Positions 1-8,548 of a stretch of DNA of 64,000 nucleotides are shown one piece after another. Below the pieces are notes generated by a model that saw only the letters and a list, made by a program, of their open reading frames with translations, searched no databases and was not told where the DNA came from. A program made the translations under genes and the position numbers. The DNA comes from Actinoalloteichus_B caeruleus (GTDB lineage Bacteria; Actinomycetota; Actinomycetes; Mycobacteriales; Pseudonocardiaceae), in NCBI RefSeq assembly GCF_000718005.1, contig NZ_JODV01000006.1; one strand, written 5' to 3'. The stretch's first letter is position 1; each line of letters begins with the position of its first letter.

Positions 1-1
1 T

Positions 2-703
2 TCATGCGGAGGCCTCCGTCCTGCGGAAGATGCGGGCGATCATGCCCGGCGGCACGGTCCGGCCAAGCGAGGCGGCGGCACGCCGTTCGAGGAGCCGCAT
101 GAGCGTGGTGAAGACCAGGGCGATCAGGCCGTAGGCGACCAGGAGCAGACCGAAGGTGCCAGCGGTGTTACCGGTGGAGGCCCGCACCAGCTGCGCACCG
201 AAGGTGAGGTCGGACAGGAAGACGACCGAGACCAGCGCGGTGGCCTTGAGCAGCTCGATGAGGTTGTTGCTGAAGGAGGGGATCATCGCCACGACCGCCT
301 GCGGGAGGATGACCTTGCGCATCCGCTGCCACGGCGTGAAGTTGAGCGCGATCGCCGCCTCGATCTGCCCCTGCGGTACCGCCCGCACCGCCCCGCGCAC
401 CACCTCGGCGCCGTAGGCACCGATGTTGAGCGAGAGCGCGAGGACACCGGCGAACAGCGGCGCCAACTGGACCCCGAAGACCGTCGGGAGCACGAAGATC
501 AACCAGAACAGCACCACCAGTGCCGAGAGCCCCCGGAAAGCCTCGGTGTAGGCGAATCCCATTCCCCGCAACAGTTTGTTCCCGCTGAGCCGGGCCAACC
601 CGGCCGCGAAGGCGAACACCAGTCCCAGTATCGCCCCGAATATCGTGAGCTGAAGGGTGACAAGCAACCCTTCGAACATGTAGTTCCAGAGACCCGCGGA
701 CAT
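2..703 (-). CDS. ehuC: Ectoine/hydroxyectoine ABC transporter permease EhuC
   Basis: Integral membrane permease of a polar-amino-acid-type ABC importer that passes ectoine or hydroxyectoine across the cytoplasmic membrane. The 233-residue product has about five hydrophobic segments. A typical EAA loop (EAAIALNFTPWQRMRKVILP, roughly residues 115-135) is where the ATPase docks. The ATG start has an AAGGAG ribosome site just upstream and lies 19 bp after the ehuB stop, so the two genes form an operon. The stop codon sits at the window edge; the second permease (ehuD) and ATPase (ehuA) would be expected just outside. The substrate assignment rests on similarity of the neighbouring binding protein to EhuB and is inferred; the permease family is secure. 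Confidence 0.85.
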   Translation of the reverse strand: MSAGLWNYMFEGLLVTLQLTIFGAILGLVFAFAAGLARLSGNKLLRGMGFAYTEAFRGLSALVVLFWLIFVLPTVFGVQLAPLFAGVLALSLNIGAYGAEVVRGAVRAVPQGQIEAAIALNFTPWQRMRKVILPQAVVAMIPSFSNNLIELLKATALVSVVFLSDLTFGAQLVRASTGNTAGTFGLLLVAYGLIALVFTTLMRLLERRAAASLGRTVPPGMIARIFRRTEASA

Positions 704-722
704 CTGCGCGAACTCCTTCTCG

Positions 723-1640
723 TCAGGACACCGGCGCGCTGCACAGTTCGTCGGCGGTCAGATCAGTCATCTCTGCCTCGGTGAAACCGAACGGCTCGAC
801 GATTTCCAGCAGTTCTCCCGAGCTCTTCATGTCGGCGAGTTCGCGGTTGAAGTCGTTGACGATGTTCCCCTGGTCCTGCCGGAAGCCGAAAGCGCCGGCG
901 CCGTGCTGCTCCACCCCGTCGACGACGGCGACGAACGGAGGCCCGAGTTCCAGCGGGGTGCCGGGGCGGGCCTCCAGCGCGGAGCGCAGCGAGAGGCCGG
1001 TGAGCAGGAAGGCGTCCGCTCGACCCGCCAGGACGCCGTCGAAACCGGAGGGCTGGTCCGGGAACACCACGATGCGGCTGTCCGGCACCCCGATGTCCCG
1101 GGCGATGCCCTGCTCGACGCCGCCCACGATGACCCCGATCACCGCGTCGTCGCGCCGCACGAAGTCCTCGACCGTGCCCAGCCCCTTGGGATTTCCCTCG
1201 GGCAGCAGCAGGTTGTAGGGGGCGTTGTAGTCCGGGTTCGTGAAGCGGATCTGCTCGCAGCGCGCGGGGGTGATGTACATGCCGGCGGCGATCACGTCGA
1301 ACAGGCCCGCGTTGAGACCGGGGATCAGCGAGCTGAAGTCGGCGAGCTTCGGGACGAACTCCTCGACCCCGAGCCGGCGGAAGATGGTCTTCCCGACCTC
1401 GGAGGCCTGGCCGGTGAGGTTCCCCTCGCTGTCGATGTAGGCGAAGGGCCGCTCGTTGGCGAATCCCATGCGGACGTTGCCTCGGCTCCGGAGCTCGTCG
1501 AGCAGGCTCCCGCCCTCCGTGGTGGCCTCGAGATCCACTCGACTGCAACCGGTCGCGAGTCCCGTGCCGAGTCCGACCACCAGCAATCCGCCTGCCGCAC
1601 CCCGGAGGAAGTTTCGTCGGTTGACGTTCGCAGCAGACAC
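723..1640 (-). CDS. ehuB: Ectoine/hydroxyectoine ABC transporter substrate-binding lipoprotein EhuB
   Basis: Extracytoplasmic solute-binding protein (family 3 fold) that captures ectoine or hydroxyectoine for the EhuC/D/A importer. The 305-residue product starts at a GTG preceded by AGGGAG. Its N-terminus carries a twin-arginine motif (RRNFLRG, about residues 8-14), a hydrophobic stretch and a lipobox ending LATGC at about residue 32, so it is probably exported folded by Tat and then lipidated. The segment VRMGFANERPFAYIDSEGNL and the following AAGMYITPARCEQIRF are typical of EhuB. It is first in the operon with ehuC. Import of compatible solutes fits an osmoprotection role. Confidence 0.88.
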   Translation of the reverse strand: MSAANVNRRNFLRGAAGGLLVVGLGTGLATGCSRVDLEATTEGGSLLDELRSRGNVRMGFANERPFAYIDSEGNLTGQASEVGKTIFRRLGVEEFVPKLADFSSLIPGLNAGLFDVIAAGMYITPARCEQIRFTNPDYNAPYNLLLPEGNPKGLGTVEDFVRRDDAVIGVIVGGVEQGIARDIGVPDSRIVVFPDQPSGFDGVLAGRADAFLLTGLSLRSALEARPGTPLELGPPFVAVVDGVEQHGAGAFGFRQDQGNIVNDFNRELADMKSSGELLEIVEPFGFTEAEMTDLTADELCSAPVS

Positions 1641-3026
1641 AGCGGGCCGCTCCCTACTTGGTAACAGGTGACGCCGGGTTCCCGATTACCCGGGTGACCC
1701 GGCGCTCCGAACCTAGGCCGCGTCATCCCCCCGGTCAAAGACGACCGTTCACACGGTCAGGCGACGTTATCGGAACGAGATTCACGATTCACCCCGCGAG
1801 CGACAAAGATCGCCACGGGAAAAACTCTGCGTTACCAGCAGATTCACCCATTCGGCTGACATCGTGCGAACGTTGTGCTATATGGGTCTCGTTTTGATTA
1901 CGATCGGCCGCGCACGCGAGGACTGCGCACCGAAGGAGAACGACCACGTTTCGTGAGCGGCGCCGCGTTCCCCGCCAGGGAAACAGACCGGACGCGATCA
2001 GGAAACGATCCGGCAATGCATGCGGGAAGAATACGTGTGGAACGCCGCGCGGATGGGTACTCGCGTCGGGTGCGTCCCGCTCCCCCAGGCGCTCCCGCCC
2101 GACGGCGGGAGCGGACACGACATCCCACTCCCGGGGCGAGGCCACGGGCCCGCCGAGAGGTACCGCCGGGCTCTCCGAGGGCGGTCGTCTCGCGTCGATC
2201 GACGCGCCTGGTCGGTTGGTGCCTCGGGGGATGGCGGATGCCTCGCGGATCGGGTCCGCCAGCCGCCCGGGCACGTGAGGACAGCGCCCGGGGCCGTGTT
2301 CAACGCGCCCGAGGGCTCGAGCGCCGTCACCTCGCCACGGCCCGGTCAACGGCGGCGGCCACCGCACGAGCACGTGACCGTCCGCCACCGGCACCCGGAC
2401 ACGGCCGTGGGCCTCGGGACGCCCGCCGAACCCGGAGGATCACTGGACCGGGCACCAACGCATGCCGAACCGACGGGCGACGCGGCGAGGGGGTGGAGCG
2501 ACCGTCGAACGACGACGGGCCGGGCCTGGGCGGAGACTCCCGGGAGCAGCGTGGGCCACGCCGTGCGAGCTGCCCGCGCACCACCGCCGGGACCGAACGC
2601 CCACTGACCTGGCCGGTCGCCACCGACCGAGCGCACCTCGACACACGGGGCCTCGCCCCGCACCACCGCCCCGGGATGGTCGGGCCCGAGGCCTCGCCCG
2701 CCCCGGGCCCGCCAGGATCGTCGGCGCGACCGCGGTCGCCGCCGGGGTGCTCGTTCCGGTCATCCTGGGAGCGTCACGGCACCGGGAGGTTCGCCCGGCC
2801 AAGTCCGCTCCGGCCAAGCACGTCCCCACCCGCACCCACGAGATCGGTTCAACTCCGCCACGAACGGCCTGACCCGCATCACCAGAGCCCGCGGGAACGT
2901 GAGAAGTGGGGCCACGCGCCGACCGAGCGCGTGCTGGAGGCCGCGGCCCGGGCGACCCTCGGGCTGAGGGGCGCCACGCCGGCCCTCACCGGCGCCCAGA
3001 CGCCCCGCCCGGCTCCCGGCGGGGCC
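1641..3026. other. Gene-poor 1.4 kb intergenic tract between ehuB and murA
   Basis: No convincing gene is visible. The long open frames here are shadows caused by extreme GC content: their translations are dominated by Arg, Pro and Gly and match no family I recognise. Bases 1740-1905 are clearly richer in A and T than the surroundings and carry a promoter-like pair pointing rightward (listed separately). That patch also serves as the upstream region of ehuB. From about 1920 to 3020 I see only GC-rich sequence. A decayed gene or an untranslated RNA cannot be excluded. Confidence 0.55.
1856..1884 (+). promoter_or_regulatory. Promoter-like -35/-10 pair without an obvious downstream gene
   Basis: CTGACA (1856-1861) and TATATG (1879-1884) are separated by exactly 17 bp in an AT-rich patch, close to the housekeeping sigma consensus. 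It points toward the 1.1 kb gene-poor tract. No start codon with a ribosome site follows that opens a believable gene. Confidence 0.4.
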
Positions 3027-3047
3027 CGGACCGGAGGCACCGGTCCG
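3027..3047 (-). terminator. Hairpin terminator after murA
   Basis: An 8-bp perfect GC stem (CGGACCGG / CCGGTCCG) with a 5-nt loop lies just beyond the murA stop in the transcript direction. There is no T-run, which is usual for high-GC actinobacterial terminators. Confidence 0.5.
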
Positions 3048-3064
3048 ACCCCGGAGAATGCCGC

Positions 3065-4333
3065 TCAGCGCTGCGGGGGCTCCGACACCCGCTCGACGTC
3101 CGCGCCGAGCCCGCGCAGGTTCTCGACGAACCTCGGGTAGCCCCGGTCGATGTGGAACACGTCCCACACCTCCGTGACGCCCTCCGAGCACAGCCCGGCC
3201 AGCACGAGACCGGCGCCCGCCCGGATGTCGGACGCCCACACCGGCGCGCTCGACAACCGCTCCACGCCCCTGATCACGGCGTGGTGGCCATCCGTCCTGG
3301 CATCGGCCCCCAACCGGACCATCTCGTCGATGAAGCGGAACCGGGCCTCGAAGACGTTCTCGGTGATCATCGACGTGCCGTCGGCGACCGCGGCCAGCAC
3401 CACCGCGAACGGCTGGAGGTCGGTGGCGAACCCCGGGTAGGGCAACGTCACGAAGTCCACCGCCGAGGGCCGTCCGGACATGACGACCCGGAACTCCTCG
3501 TCCCCGACGGTGACCTCCGCGCCGGCCATCCGCAGCTTCTCCAGCACGAGGTCCAGGTGGTGCGGGTCGACGCCGCGCACGGTGATGTCCCCCCGCGTGG
3601 CCCCGGCGGCAAGCGCCCAGGTCGCGCCCACGATGCGGTCGCCGATCACCCGGTGCTGGGTCGGCTGGAGCGCCGTGACGCCGTGCACGGTGAGGGTCGA
3701 CGTGCCCGCCCCCTCGATCTTCGCCCCCATCTGCTGGAGCATCGCGCAGAGATCGATGATCTCGGGCTCCCGGGCCGCGTTGTCGATCACCGTTGTGCCG
3801 TCCGCCAACACGGCCGCCATCAGGATGTTCTCCGTGGCGCCCACGCTGGGGAAGTCCAGCCAGATCTGCGCGCCGTGCAACCCCTCCGCCTCGGCCACAA
3901 CGCACCCGTGTTCGATCTCGCTGCGCGCGCCCAGCTTCCGGAGCCCCGCCTGGTGCATGTCCAGCGGCCGCGAGCCGATCGCGTCCCCACCGGGCAACGC
4001 GACCACGGCCCGGCGGCACCGGCCCACCAGCGGCCCCAGCACGCACACCGAGGCGCGGAGCTTGCTCATCGACGCGAAGTCGGCACGGTGGTCCGGCTGG
4101 GCGGGCGTCGTGATGCGCACCGTCCCGCCGTCGATGGTCACCTCGCACCCGAGATTCCGCAGGACATCGCCCATCAACGGGACGTCCAGGATCTCGGGGC
4201 AGTTGGTGATGGTGGTGGTTCCCTCGGCCAGCAGTGCGGCCGCCATCAGTTTCAGGACGCTGTTCTTGGCGCCGACCACGTCGACGGTTCCCACCAACCG
4301 CGCGCCACCACGAACCCGGAAGTGCTCACTCAC
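3065..4333 (-). CDS. murA: UDP-N-acetylglucosamine 1-carboxyvinyltransferase (MurA)
   Basis: Cytoplasmic enzyme that transfers enolpyruvate from PEP to UDP-GlcNAc, the first committed step of peptidoglycan synthesis. The 422-residue product has normal family length when the GTG at 4331-4333 (VSEHFRVRGG) is used; a longer in-frame start upstream would add non-homologous residues. Family motifs are GAKNSVLKLMAAALLAEG near residue 21 and PGGDAIGSRPLDMH near 114-127. The residue that is the catalytic Cys in E. coli is Asp117 here. In Mycobacterium tuberculosis the same substitution underlies natural fosfomycin insensitivity. The order murA / adenosyltransferase / DUF2550 / atpC is standard for actinobacteria. 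Confidence 0.95.
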   Translation of the reverse strand: MSEHFRVRGGARLVGTVDVVGAKNSVLKLMAAALLAEGTTTITNCPEILDVPLMGDVLRNLGCEVTIDGGTVRITTPAQPDHRADFASMSKLRASVCVLGPLVGRCRRAVVALPGGDAIGSRPLDMHQAGLRKLGARSEIEHGCVVAEAEGLHGAQIWLDFPSVGATENILMAAVLADGTTVIDNAAREPEIIDLCAMLQQMGAKIEGAGTSTLTVHGVTALQPTQHRVIGDRIVGATWALAAGATRGDITVRGVDPHHLDLVLEKLRMAGAEVTVGDEEFRVVMSGRPSAVDFVTLPYPGFATDLQPFAVVLAAVADGTSMITENVFEARFRFIDEMVRLGADARTDGHHAVIRGVERLSSAPVWASDIRAGAGLVLAGLCSEGVTEVWDVFHIDRGYPRFVENLRGLGADVERVSEPPQR

Positions 4334-4445
4334 GGCCAGCCAGCGTAATGGTCGACTCCTCGGCCGTCCGCGACGGCCACCGGACGTGGCGGGTCCGACC
4401 GTGCGACGCTGGCCAGACGGGCGACGCCTCCGTAGGCTGCCCGAC

Positions 4446-5021
4446 ATGTCGGTGCACCTGAACAGGATCTACACCAGGACCGGTGACGACGGCATGAGCC
4501 GTCTCGGCGACTCGAGCCAGGTGCGCAAGACGGACCCGAGGCTCGTGGCCTACGCCGACGTCGACGAGGCCAACGCGGCGATCGGGACCGCCCTGGCACT
4601 CGGCGCTCCCCCCGAGGACGTCACCGAGGTGCTCCGCACGATCCAGAACGACCTCTTCGACGTCGGAGCGGACCTGTGCACCCCGATCGTGCCCGACCCC
4701 AGGTACCCGCCGCTGCGCGTCACCCAGGCCGCCGTCGACCGCCTGGAGGGGTGGTGCGACGACTTCAACGCACGGCTCGGCAAGCTCGACTCGTTCATCC
4801 TGCCCGGCGGGACGCCGGCGGCCGCGCTGCTGCACACCGCCCGGACGGTGACCCGCCGGGCCGAGCGGGCGGTGTGGGCGCTGCTGGAGACCGACCCGGA
4901 ACGCTGCAACATCCTCACCGCCCGCTACCTGAACCGGTTGTCCGACCTCCTGTTCATCCTCGCCCGGGTCTGCAACCCCGACGGGGACGTGCTGTGGAAG
5001 CCCGGCAGCGGCCAGGCCTGA
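4446..5021 (+). CDS. PduO-type cob(I)yrinic acid a,c-diamide adenosyltransferase
   Basis: Transfers the 5'-deoxyadenosyl group of ATP to cob(I)alamin to form adenosylcobalamin. The 191-residue all-helical product shows the PduO signatures YTRTGDDG near residue 10, SFILPGG near residue 117, RRAERAVW near 139, and NRLSDLLF near 165. It is divergent from murA, with 112 bp between the starts. Coenzyme B12 supply would serve B12 enzymes of the cell; whether it feeds the B12-type radical SAM protein of this window is unknown. Confidence 0.9.
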   Translation: MSVHLNRIYTRTGDDGMSRLGDSSQVRKTDPRLVAYADVDEANAAIGTALALGAPPEDVTEVLRTIQNDLFDVGADLCTPIVPDPRYPPLRVTQAAVDRLEGWCDDFNARLGKLDSFILPGGTPAAALLHTARTVTRRAERAVWALLETDPERCNILTARYLNRLSDLLFILARVCNPDGDVLWKPGSGQA

Positions 5022-5396
5022 GGACCTCGGCGAAGGAGCGGCGGCATCGGCTCCCTGGGCCCGAACTCCTCCACCGCCGTGGGCGGGTCACGGCACGGCG
5101 GGCCGGCACCGCCAGCGGTCGCGCGACCGCCCGCCCCGAGGAACCCGACGCGCGGGGCGGAGCTGACCGCGCCGAGGGCGGTACGGGAGGCGATCACCGG
5201 CCGCCGGAACGCGCCCTCCCGAGGAGGCCGGGACGGGTGACGTCACCGAGATCGCTCGGGGCGCGGCACCCGACCAGGGACGGCGGCGCGCTCCTCGACC
5301 GCGGTCCCAGCGACGCGGCCGCACCCACTCCGACACGGCGGGCGGCGGCGCGCTGGTACATCCCACGGGAGTAACGCACACCGGGCGGTGCGGGGC
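5022..5396. other. Intergenic region between adenosyltransferase and DUF2550 genes
   Basis: A 375-bp space between two convergent genes. No gene with a believable start or codon pattern is present. A short imperfect inverted repeat at about 5375-5392 (CGCAC ... GTGCG) may help termination; I see nothing else. Confidence 0.5.
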
Positions 5397-5837
5397 TCAG
5401 GACGCCCAGGGCACCGAACGGCCGGGAGGGGACGACTCCAACCACGACAGGAACCCGGTCAACGCATCCGGCCCCATCGCCAGCTCGACCTCGAGGTCCC
5501 CCTCGGCCCCGGTGCAGTGCAGGACCGTGGAACCCGGTGGCATGGCGTAGGCCTCCGGCGCCGTCGGGGAGCGGCGGCTGGCGATCTCCAGGCCGGTCCG
5601 CCGCAACACCCGGTCCGGCCCGGAGCGGAGGCTCAACACGCGGTACCAGCGGAAGTCACCGCCCCGGTAGTGACCGACACCCAGGTGCCAGCCCCGGGGC
5701 GTGTCATCCACGCGCGACCGCAGGGCCACGTCGACCCCACCGATCCGGCGCAACAGCCGGATCCGCCGGGTGATCAGGACTGCCAGGACCACCACGGCCA
5801 CGAACAGGCCCACCCCGATGGTCTCGATCACCCACAC
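5397..5837 (-). CDS. DUF2550 family membrane-anchored protein
   Basis: A 146-residue protein of unknown function that typically sits directly downstream of atpC in actinobacteria. One N-terminal membrane helix (about residues 4-24, IGVGLFVAVVVLAVLITRR) is followed by a soluble domain rich in Trp, Tyr and Arg (GWHLGVGHYRGGDFRWYRVLSLRSGPDRVLRR). The GTG start lies 27 bp after atpC. No catalytic motif is evident. The call rests on the recognisable sequence pattern and the conserved neighbourhood. Confidence 0.8.
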   Translation of the reverse strand: MWVIETIGVGLFVAVVVLAVLITRRIRLLRRIGGVDVALRSRVDDTPRGWHLGVGHYRGGDFRWYRVLSLRSGPDRVLRRTGLEIASRRSPTAPEAYAMPPGSTVLHCTGAEGDLEVELAMGPDALTGFLSWLESSPPGRSVPWAS

Positions 5838-5864
5838 GGCTCGGCCCGCCCGTATCTCGGCTTC

Positions 5865-6230
5865 TCAGACAGCCTGCCCGGCCGCTCGGAGCTTGCCCCG
5901 GGCTTTCGCCCGGATCACCGAGTCCTCGCTCTCCGCCTCGAGCTTCGCCTGCTCGATGTCGATCTCGTGGGAGAGCTGGGCGTCCTCGGCGAGCACGCTC
6001 ACCCGGTCCCCGGTCACGGACAGGAACCCGCCGTGCACCGCCGCGTTGATCCGCTCCCCGTCGGTGGTGGTCACGCGGAACACACCACCCTCGACGAGCT
6101 GACCGAGCAGCGGCTCGTGCCGGGGCAGGATGCCGATCTCCCCCTCGGTCGTCTCGGCCACCACGGAGGTCGCCGTCCCGGACCAGAGGCGACGCTCGAC
6201 AGCGACGAGTTCGACGGTCATCTCGGCCAC
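5865..6230 (-). CDS. atpC: F1Fo ATP synthase subunit epsilon
   Basis: Epsilon subunit of the F1 central stalk, which couples rotation to catalysis and can inhibit ATP hydrolysis. The 121-residue product has the usual beta-sandwich (EMTVELVAVERRLWSG, GEIGILPRHEPLLGQL) and a short helical C-terminus. The GTG at 6228-6230 is chosen because AAGGAG lies 6 nt upstream; the longer in-frame ATG at 6245 would overlap that ribosome site. atpC normally follows atpD directly, but here 4.1 kb of opposite-strand DNA separates them, so this gene probably needs its own promoter. Confidence 0.93.
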   Translation of the reverse strand: MAEMTVELVAVERRLWSGTATSVVAETTEGEIGILPRHEPLLGQLVEGGVFRVTTTDGERINAAVHGGFLSVTGDRVSVLAEDAQLSHEIDIEQAKLEAESEDSVIRAKARGKLRAAGQAV

Positions 6231-6260
6231 GCGCATCTCCTTCATCGGCTGGTTGCGTGC

Positions 6261-6266
6261 AGTCTA
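6261..6266 (-). promoter_or_regulatory. Possible -10 element for detached atpC
   Basis: TAGACT on the minus strand, about 30 nt upstream of the atpC GTG. No clear -35 is visible. It is suggested because atpC cannot easily be read from the main ATP synthase transcript. Confidence 0.3.
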
Positions 6267-6345
6267 GACAACAGGACAGGCAACCTCCGCCGCCCTCCCG
6301 GTGTCCTGACCCGATGTACCCACTGACAGGAGACGGGAGAGGCCG

Positions 6346-6835
6346 GTGAACCGGCAGGACCGGGAGTTCCACGACGTCGTCGTCCACGGATCGCGCGCCC
6401 TGCCGCGCACCGCGTACCTGCTCACCGGCGGGGACGCCCCCGGCTGCCGAGGACCCGCTCCAGGACGTCCTCGCCCGGACGTACCCGAGGTGGCGGTCCG
6501 TCGCCGGTTCCCCTGGGGCCCACGCGCGGGCGACGCTCGCCAACGCCACGGCCAACCGCTGGCGCCACCTCTCCCGACGGGGGTCCGGGAGACGCCGTGG
6601 GAGGACGGGGGCGACGGGGGCGAACATGGACCAGAACCCGAGCTGGTCCGGCCCGACGAGGTCACGCGCGCGGGCCACGCTGCCGCCCCGACAGCGGGCG
6701 GTGATCGTGCTCCGCTTCTCCGAGGACCTGACGGAAGAACGGACCGCCACGGCCCTCTGGGCCTCCAGGGGCACGGTCACGGAGCCAGACCGCGCGGGCA
6801 CTCGCCCGGCTGCGCGCCGTCCCGCACCAGGCAGG
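6346..6835 (+). pseudogene. Decayed SigE-family ECF sigma factor gene
   Basis: A broken copy of the intact sigma gene at 7997-8548. It keeps a GTG start with GGGAGAGG upstream and a matching N-terminus (REFHDVVVHGSRALPRTAYLLTGGD against TEFTDFVVHRSPALLRTAYLLAGGD). The frame is then lost near 6450. The DNA beyond still encodes, in another frame, DPLQDVLARTYPRW and TLANATANRWRHLSR, and near 6682 LPPRQRAVIVLRF plus a region-4 remnant (SQTARALARLRA near 6790). At least two frameshifts separate these blocks. It forms the first half of a decayed duplicate of the downstream pair. Confidence 0.8.
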
Positions 6836-6984
6836 GGACGACCAAGGCGCGAAGGGCCGCCCTCTCCCCCACTCCCCCCTGCCCGCCGGGGAGAACGCCC
6901 CCGCGTCCCGGTCGGAGGAGACACCCCTTGGCCGTTGGGGAACCGCGGCGGGTACTGGCCCCCGCCGGCTCCGACCGCACACTC

Positions 6985-7205
6985 CCACCCGGCTTCGGGA
7001 CGGGGCCGGGTCGCGGAGGCTGGCCAGAGGAACGCCGCCAGCTCCACCGCCGGCAGCCCGACCGTGCCAGTCACGAGGCCGAGGCGACGGCGTCGCCGGT
7101 AGCCACGGCCCTGGGCGAGGGTCGCGTCGGCCACGATCCTGGTGGCCCCCGGTACGGGCACCCGGCAGCGGGTGACCTCGCCGGAGCGCACGACCTCCTC
7201 CGAGG
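6985..7205 (-). pseudogene. Possible inverted remnant of the sigma-partner membrane gene
   Basis: On the minus strand this stretch encodes an Arg-rich run (GYRRRRRLG) followed by a hydrophobic stretch (LVTGTVGLPAVELAAFL), preceded by PGATRIVADATLAQGR. This resembles the N-terminus of the intact partner protein (PTRLAEEVIGGARARRRRRR then VTAVALAAALVV). Its orientation is opposite to the other remnants, so a local inversion is possible. The match is short and could be chance. Confidence 0.3.
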
Positions 7206-7269
7206 TGCTGGAGGGGTGACGGGAGTGGGTTCCCCACTTCGTGGAACCTGCGGCAGGGCCGGACGGAAG

Positions 7270-7759
7270 AGATCCCCGGCGCCCCCAGGTGCCGTGGCGG
7301 GCACCACACCTGGCGGAACGGTGGCCGTGATCGGCCAACGCGTGCTCCTACCAGCGAACGGGTCGTCACGGGCGAGGACCAGGTGAGCACCCTGGTCGGC
7401 CTGGCCGGACCGGACGCGGAGACCGGCGAGCTCCGCGTCCTCGGCGAGGATCTCGGCCACCGCGTTCCCGGTACCCAGCAGATCATCCCCTCGGGGTTCC
7501 TGATCGGCGAGGACGACCGCACCCTCCTCGTCATCGACCCCCGGCCGGAGCCCGAGCCGCACGTCTCGACCCGCCGGTGGTGGACCGAGGACGCCCGGGG
7601 CGAGCGGGACTGGCGTGAGCTGGACGTCCAGGGCGCGGTGGCGGTCACCGAACTGCCCGAAGACGTGGACAGCGAGGCCGTCCAGGTCGCCACCCCCGAT
7701 CCGGGGTCGAGGTGATTCCGGAGGACGGCGAGCCCGTCGTCGTGCCCCTCGCCGGCTGA
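7270..7759 (+). pseudogene. Decayed copy of the sigma-partner membrane protein gene
   Basis: Translations in two adjacent frames align with residues of the intact protein at 8545-10077. GTTPGGTVAVIGQRVLLPA matches ATTTPSGPAAIFVQRHAPPG. LVGLAGPDAETGELRVL and GEDDRTLLVIDPRPEPEPHVST match GLVAQSPEDGELHLLSV and GEDDRTLIGLPGPEPLHLST. The frame shifts near 7370 and again near 7710, after which EVIPEDGEPVVVPLAG runs to a stop at 7757-7759. Together with the broken sigma gene upstream this is a duplicated pair in decay. Confidence 0.75.
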
Positions 7760-7996
7760 CCGCCCGGAGCGGGGCGCGACCCGACGTGTCCACGCCACTC
7801 CCGCCGGCGCGGCGTGGACACCGTCCGGCCGGCCGGGGACACCGGGCCGTCGACGACCGCTGGCCCAGCTGCCCCGTTCCCTCCCCAGCGACCAGAACCC
7901 CGGCGCCGGGCCCGTCGAACACCTCCCCTCGCAACCACCGGGACCGGCACGGTGTCAGGTCGGGTGACAGTGCTCCGCCAACCACCGAGGTGGTCC

Positions 7997-8548
7997 GTGA
8001 CAGGAAAGAACAAGGACTGGGACACGGAGTTCACCGACTTCGTCGTCCACCGTTCCCCGGCGCTCCTCAGAACGGCCTACCTGCTGGCCGGCGGGGACCC
8101 GGAGGCCGCACGGGACCTGCTCCAGGACGTGCTGGAGCGCATGTACCCCCGCTGGCCCCGCATCACCGGCTCCCCCGAGGCCTACGCCAGGGGCGCGCTG
8201 GCCAACACCGCCGCCAACCGCTGGCGCCGGCTGTCCCGCCGGGTGCGGGAGACACCGCTGGCACCAGGCCAGCTCGCTCCCGCGGTGGACGGGCCGGAGG
8301 AGGCCGTCGTCACGGCCGACCAGATCGCACCGCTGCTCGCCAGCCTGCCACCGAGGATGCGAGCCGTCATCGTGCTGCGGTTCTTCGACGACCTCAGCGA
8401 GCGGCAGGTGGCCGAGGTGCTCGGCTGCGGGATCGGCACGGTGAAGAGCCAGACCTCACGCGGGCTCGCGCGGATGCGCGAAGCCCTGCGACCGGACGGG
8501 CCAGGAGCGGCCCGGTTGACCACCACTCCAGCGGGAGGACAGCGATGA
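7997..8548 (+). CDS. SigE-family ECF RNA polymerase sigma factor
   Basis: An alternative sigma factor that would direct RNA polymerase to a small set of promoters. The 183-residue product starts at a GTG (VTGKNKDWDTEF) with GAGGTGG upstream; an earlier in-frame GTG at 7814 would add a Pro/Arg-rich tail lacking homology. Region 2 (residues about 12-75: FVVHRSPALLRTAYLLAGG ... ANTAANRWRRLSRR) and region 4 (about 110-165: LPPRMRAVIVLRFFDDLSER, then GIGTVKSQTSRGLARMREAL) are both complete. Its stop overlaps the next start (ATGA), so the partner is translationally coupled. The pair sits between atpD and atpC, on the opposite strand. Confidence 0.9.
   Translation: MTGKNKDWDTEFTDFVVHRSPALLRTAYLLAGGDPEAARDLLQDVLERMYPRWPRITGSPEAYARGALANTAANRWRRLSRRVRETPLAPGQLAPAVDGPEEAVVTADQIAPLLASLPPRMRAVIVLRFFDDLSERQVAEVLGCGIGTVKSQTSRGLARMREALRPDGPGAARLTTTPAGGQR

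Noticed and set aside
1641..3026. rRNA operon expected beside murA in some actinobacteria
   Set aside because: None of the highly conserved 16S or 23S segments is visible on either strand.
1875..3140. A 421-codon open frame on the plus strand next to murA, and overlapping minus-strand frames
   Set aside because: Translations are Arg/Pro/Gly-rich throughout with no domain, overlap other open frames, and run into the real murA gene. This is the usual artefact of very high GC content.
5375..5392. Hairpin between the adenosyltransferase and DUF2550 genes as a terminator
   Set aside because: The stem is only 5 bp plus mismatches, too weak to call as a feature; mentioned only within the intergenic entry.
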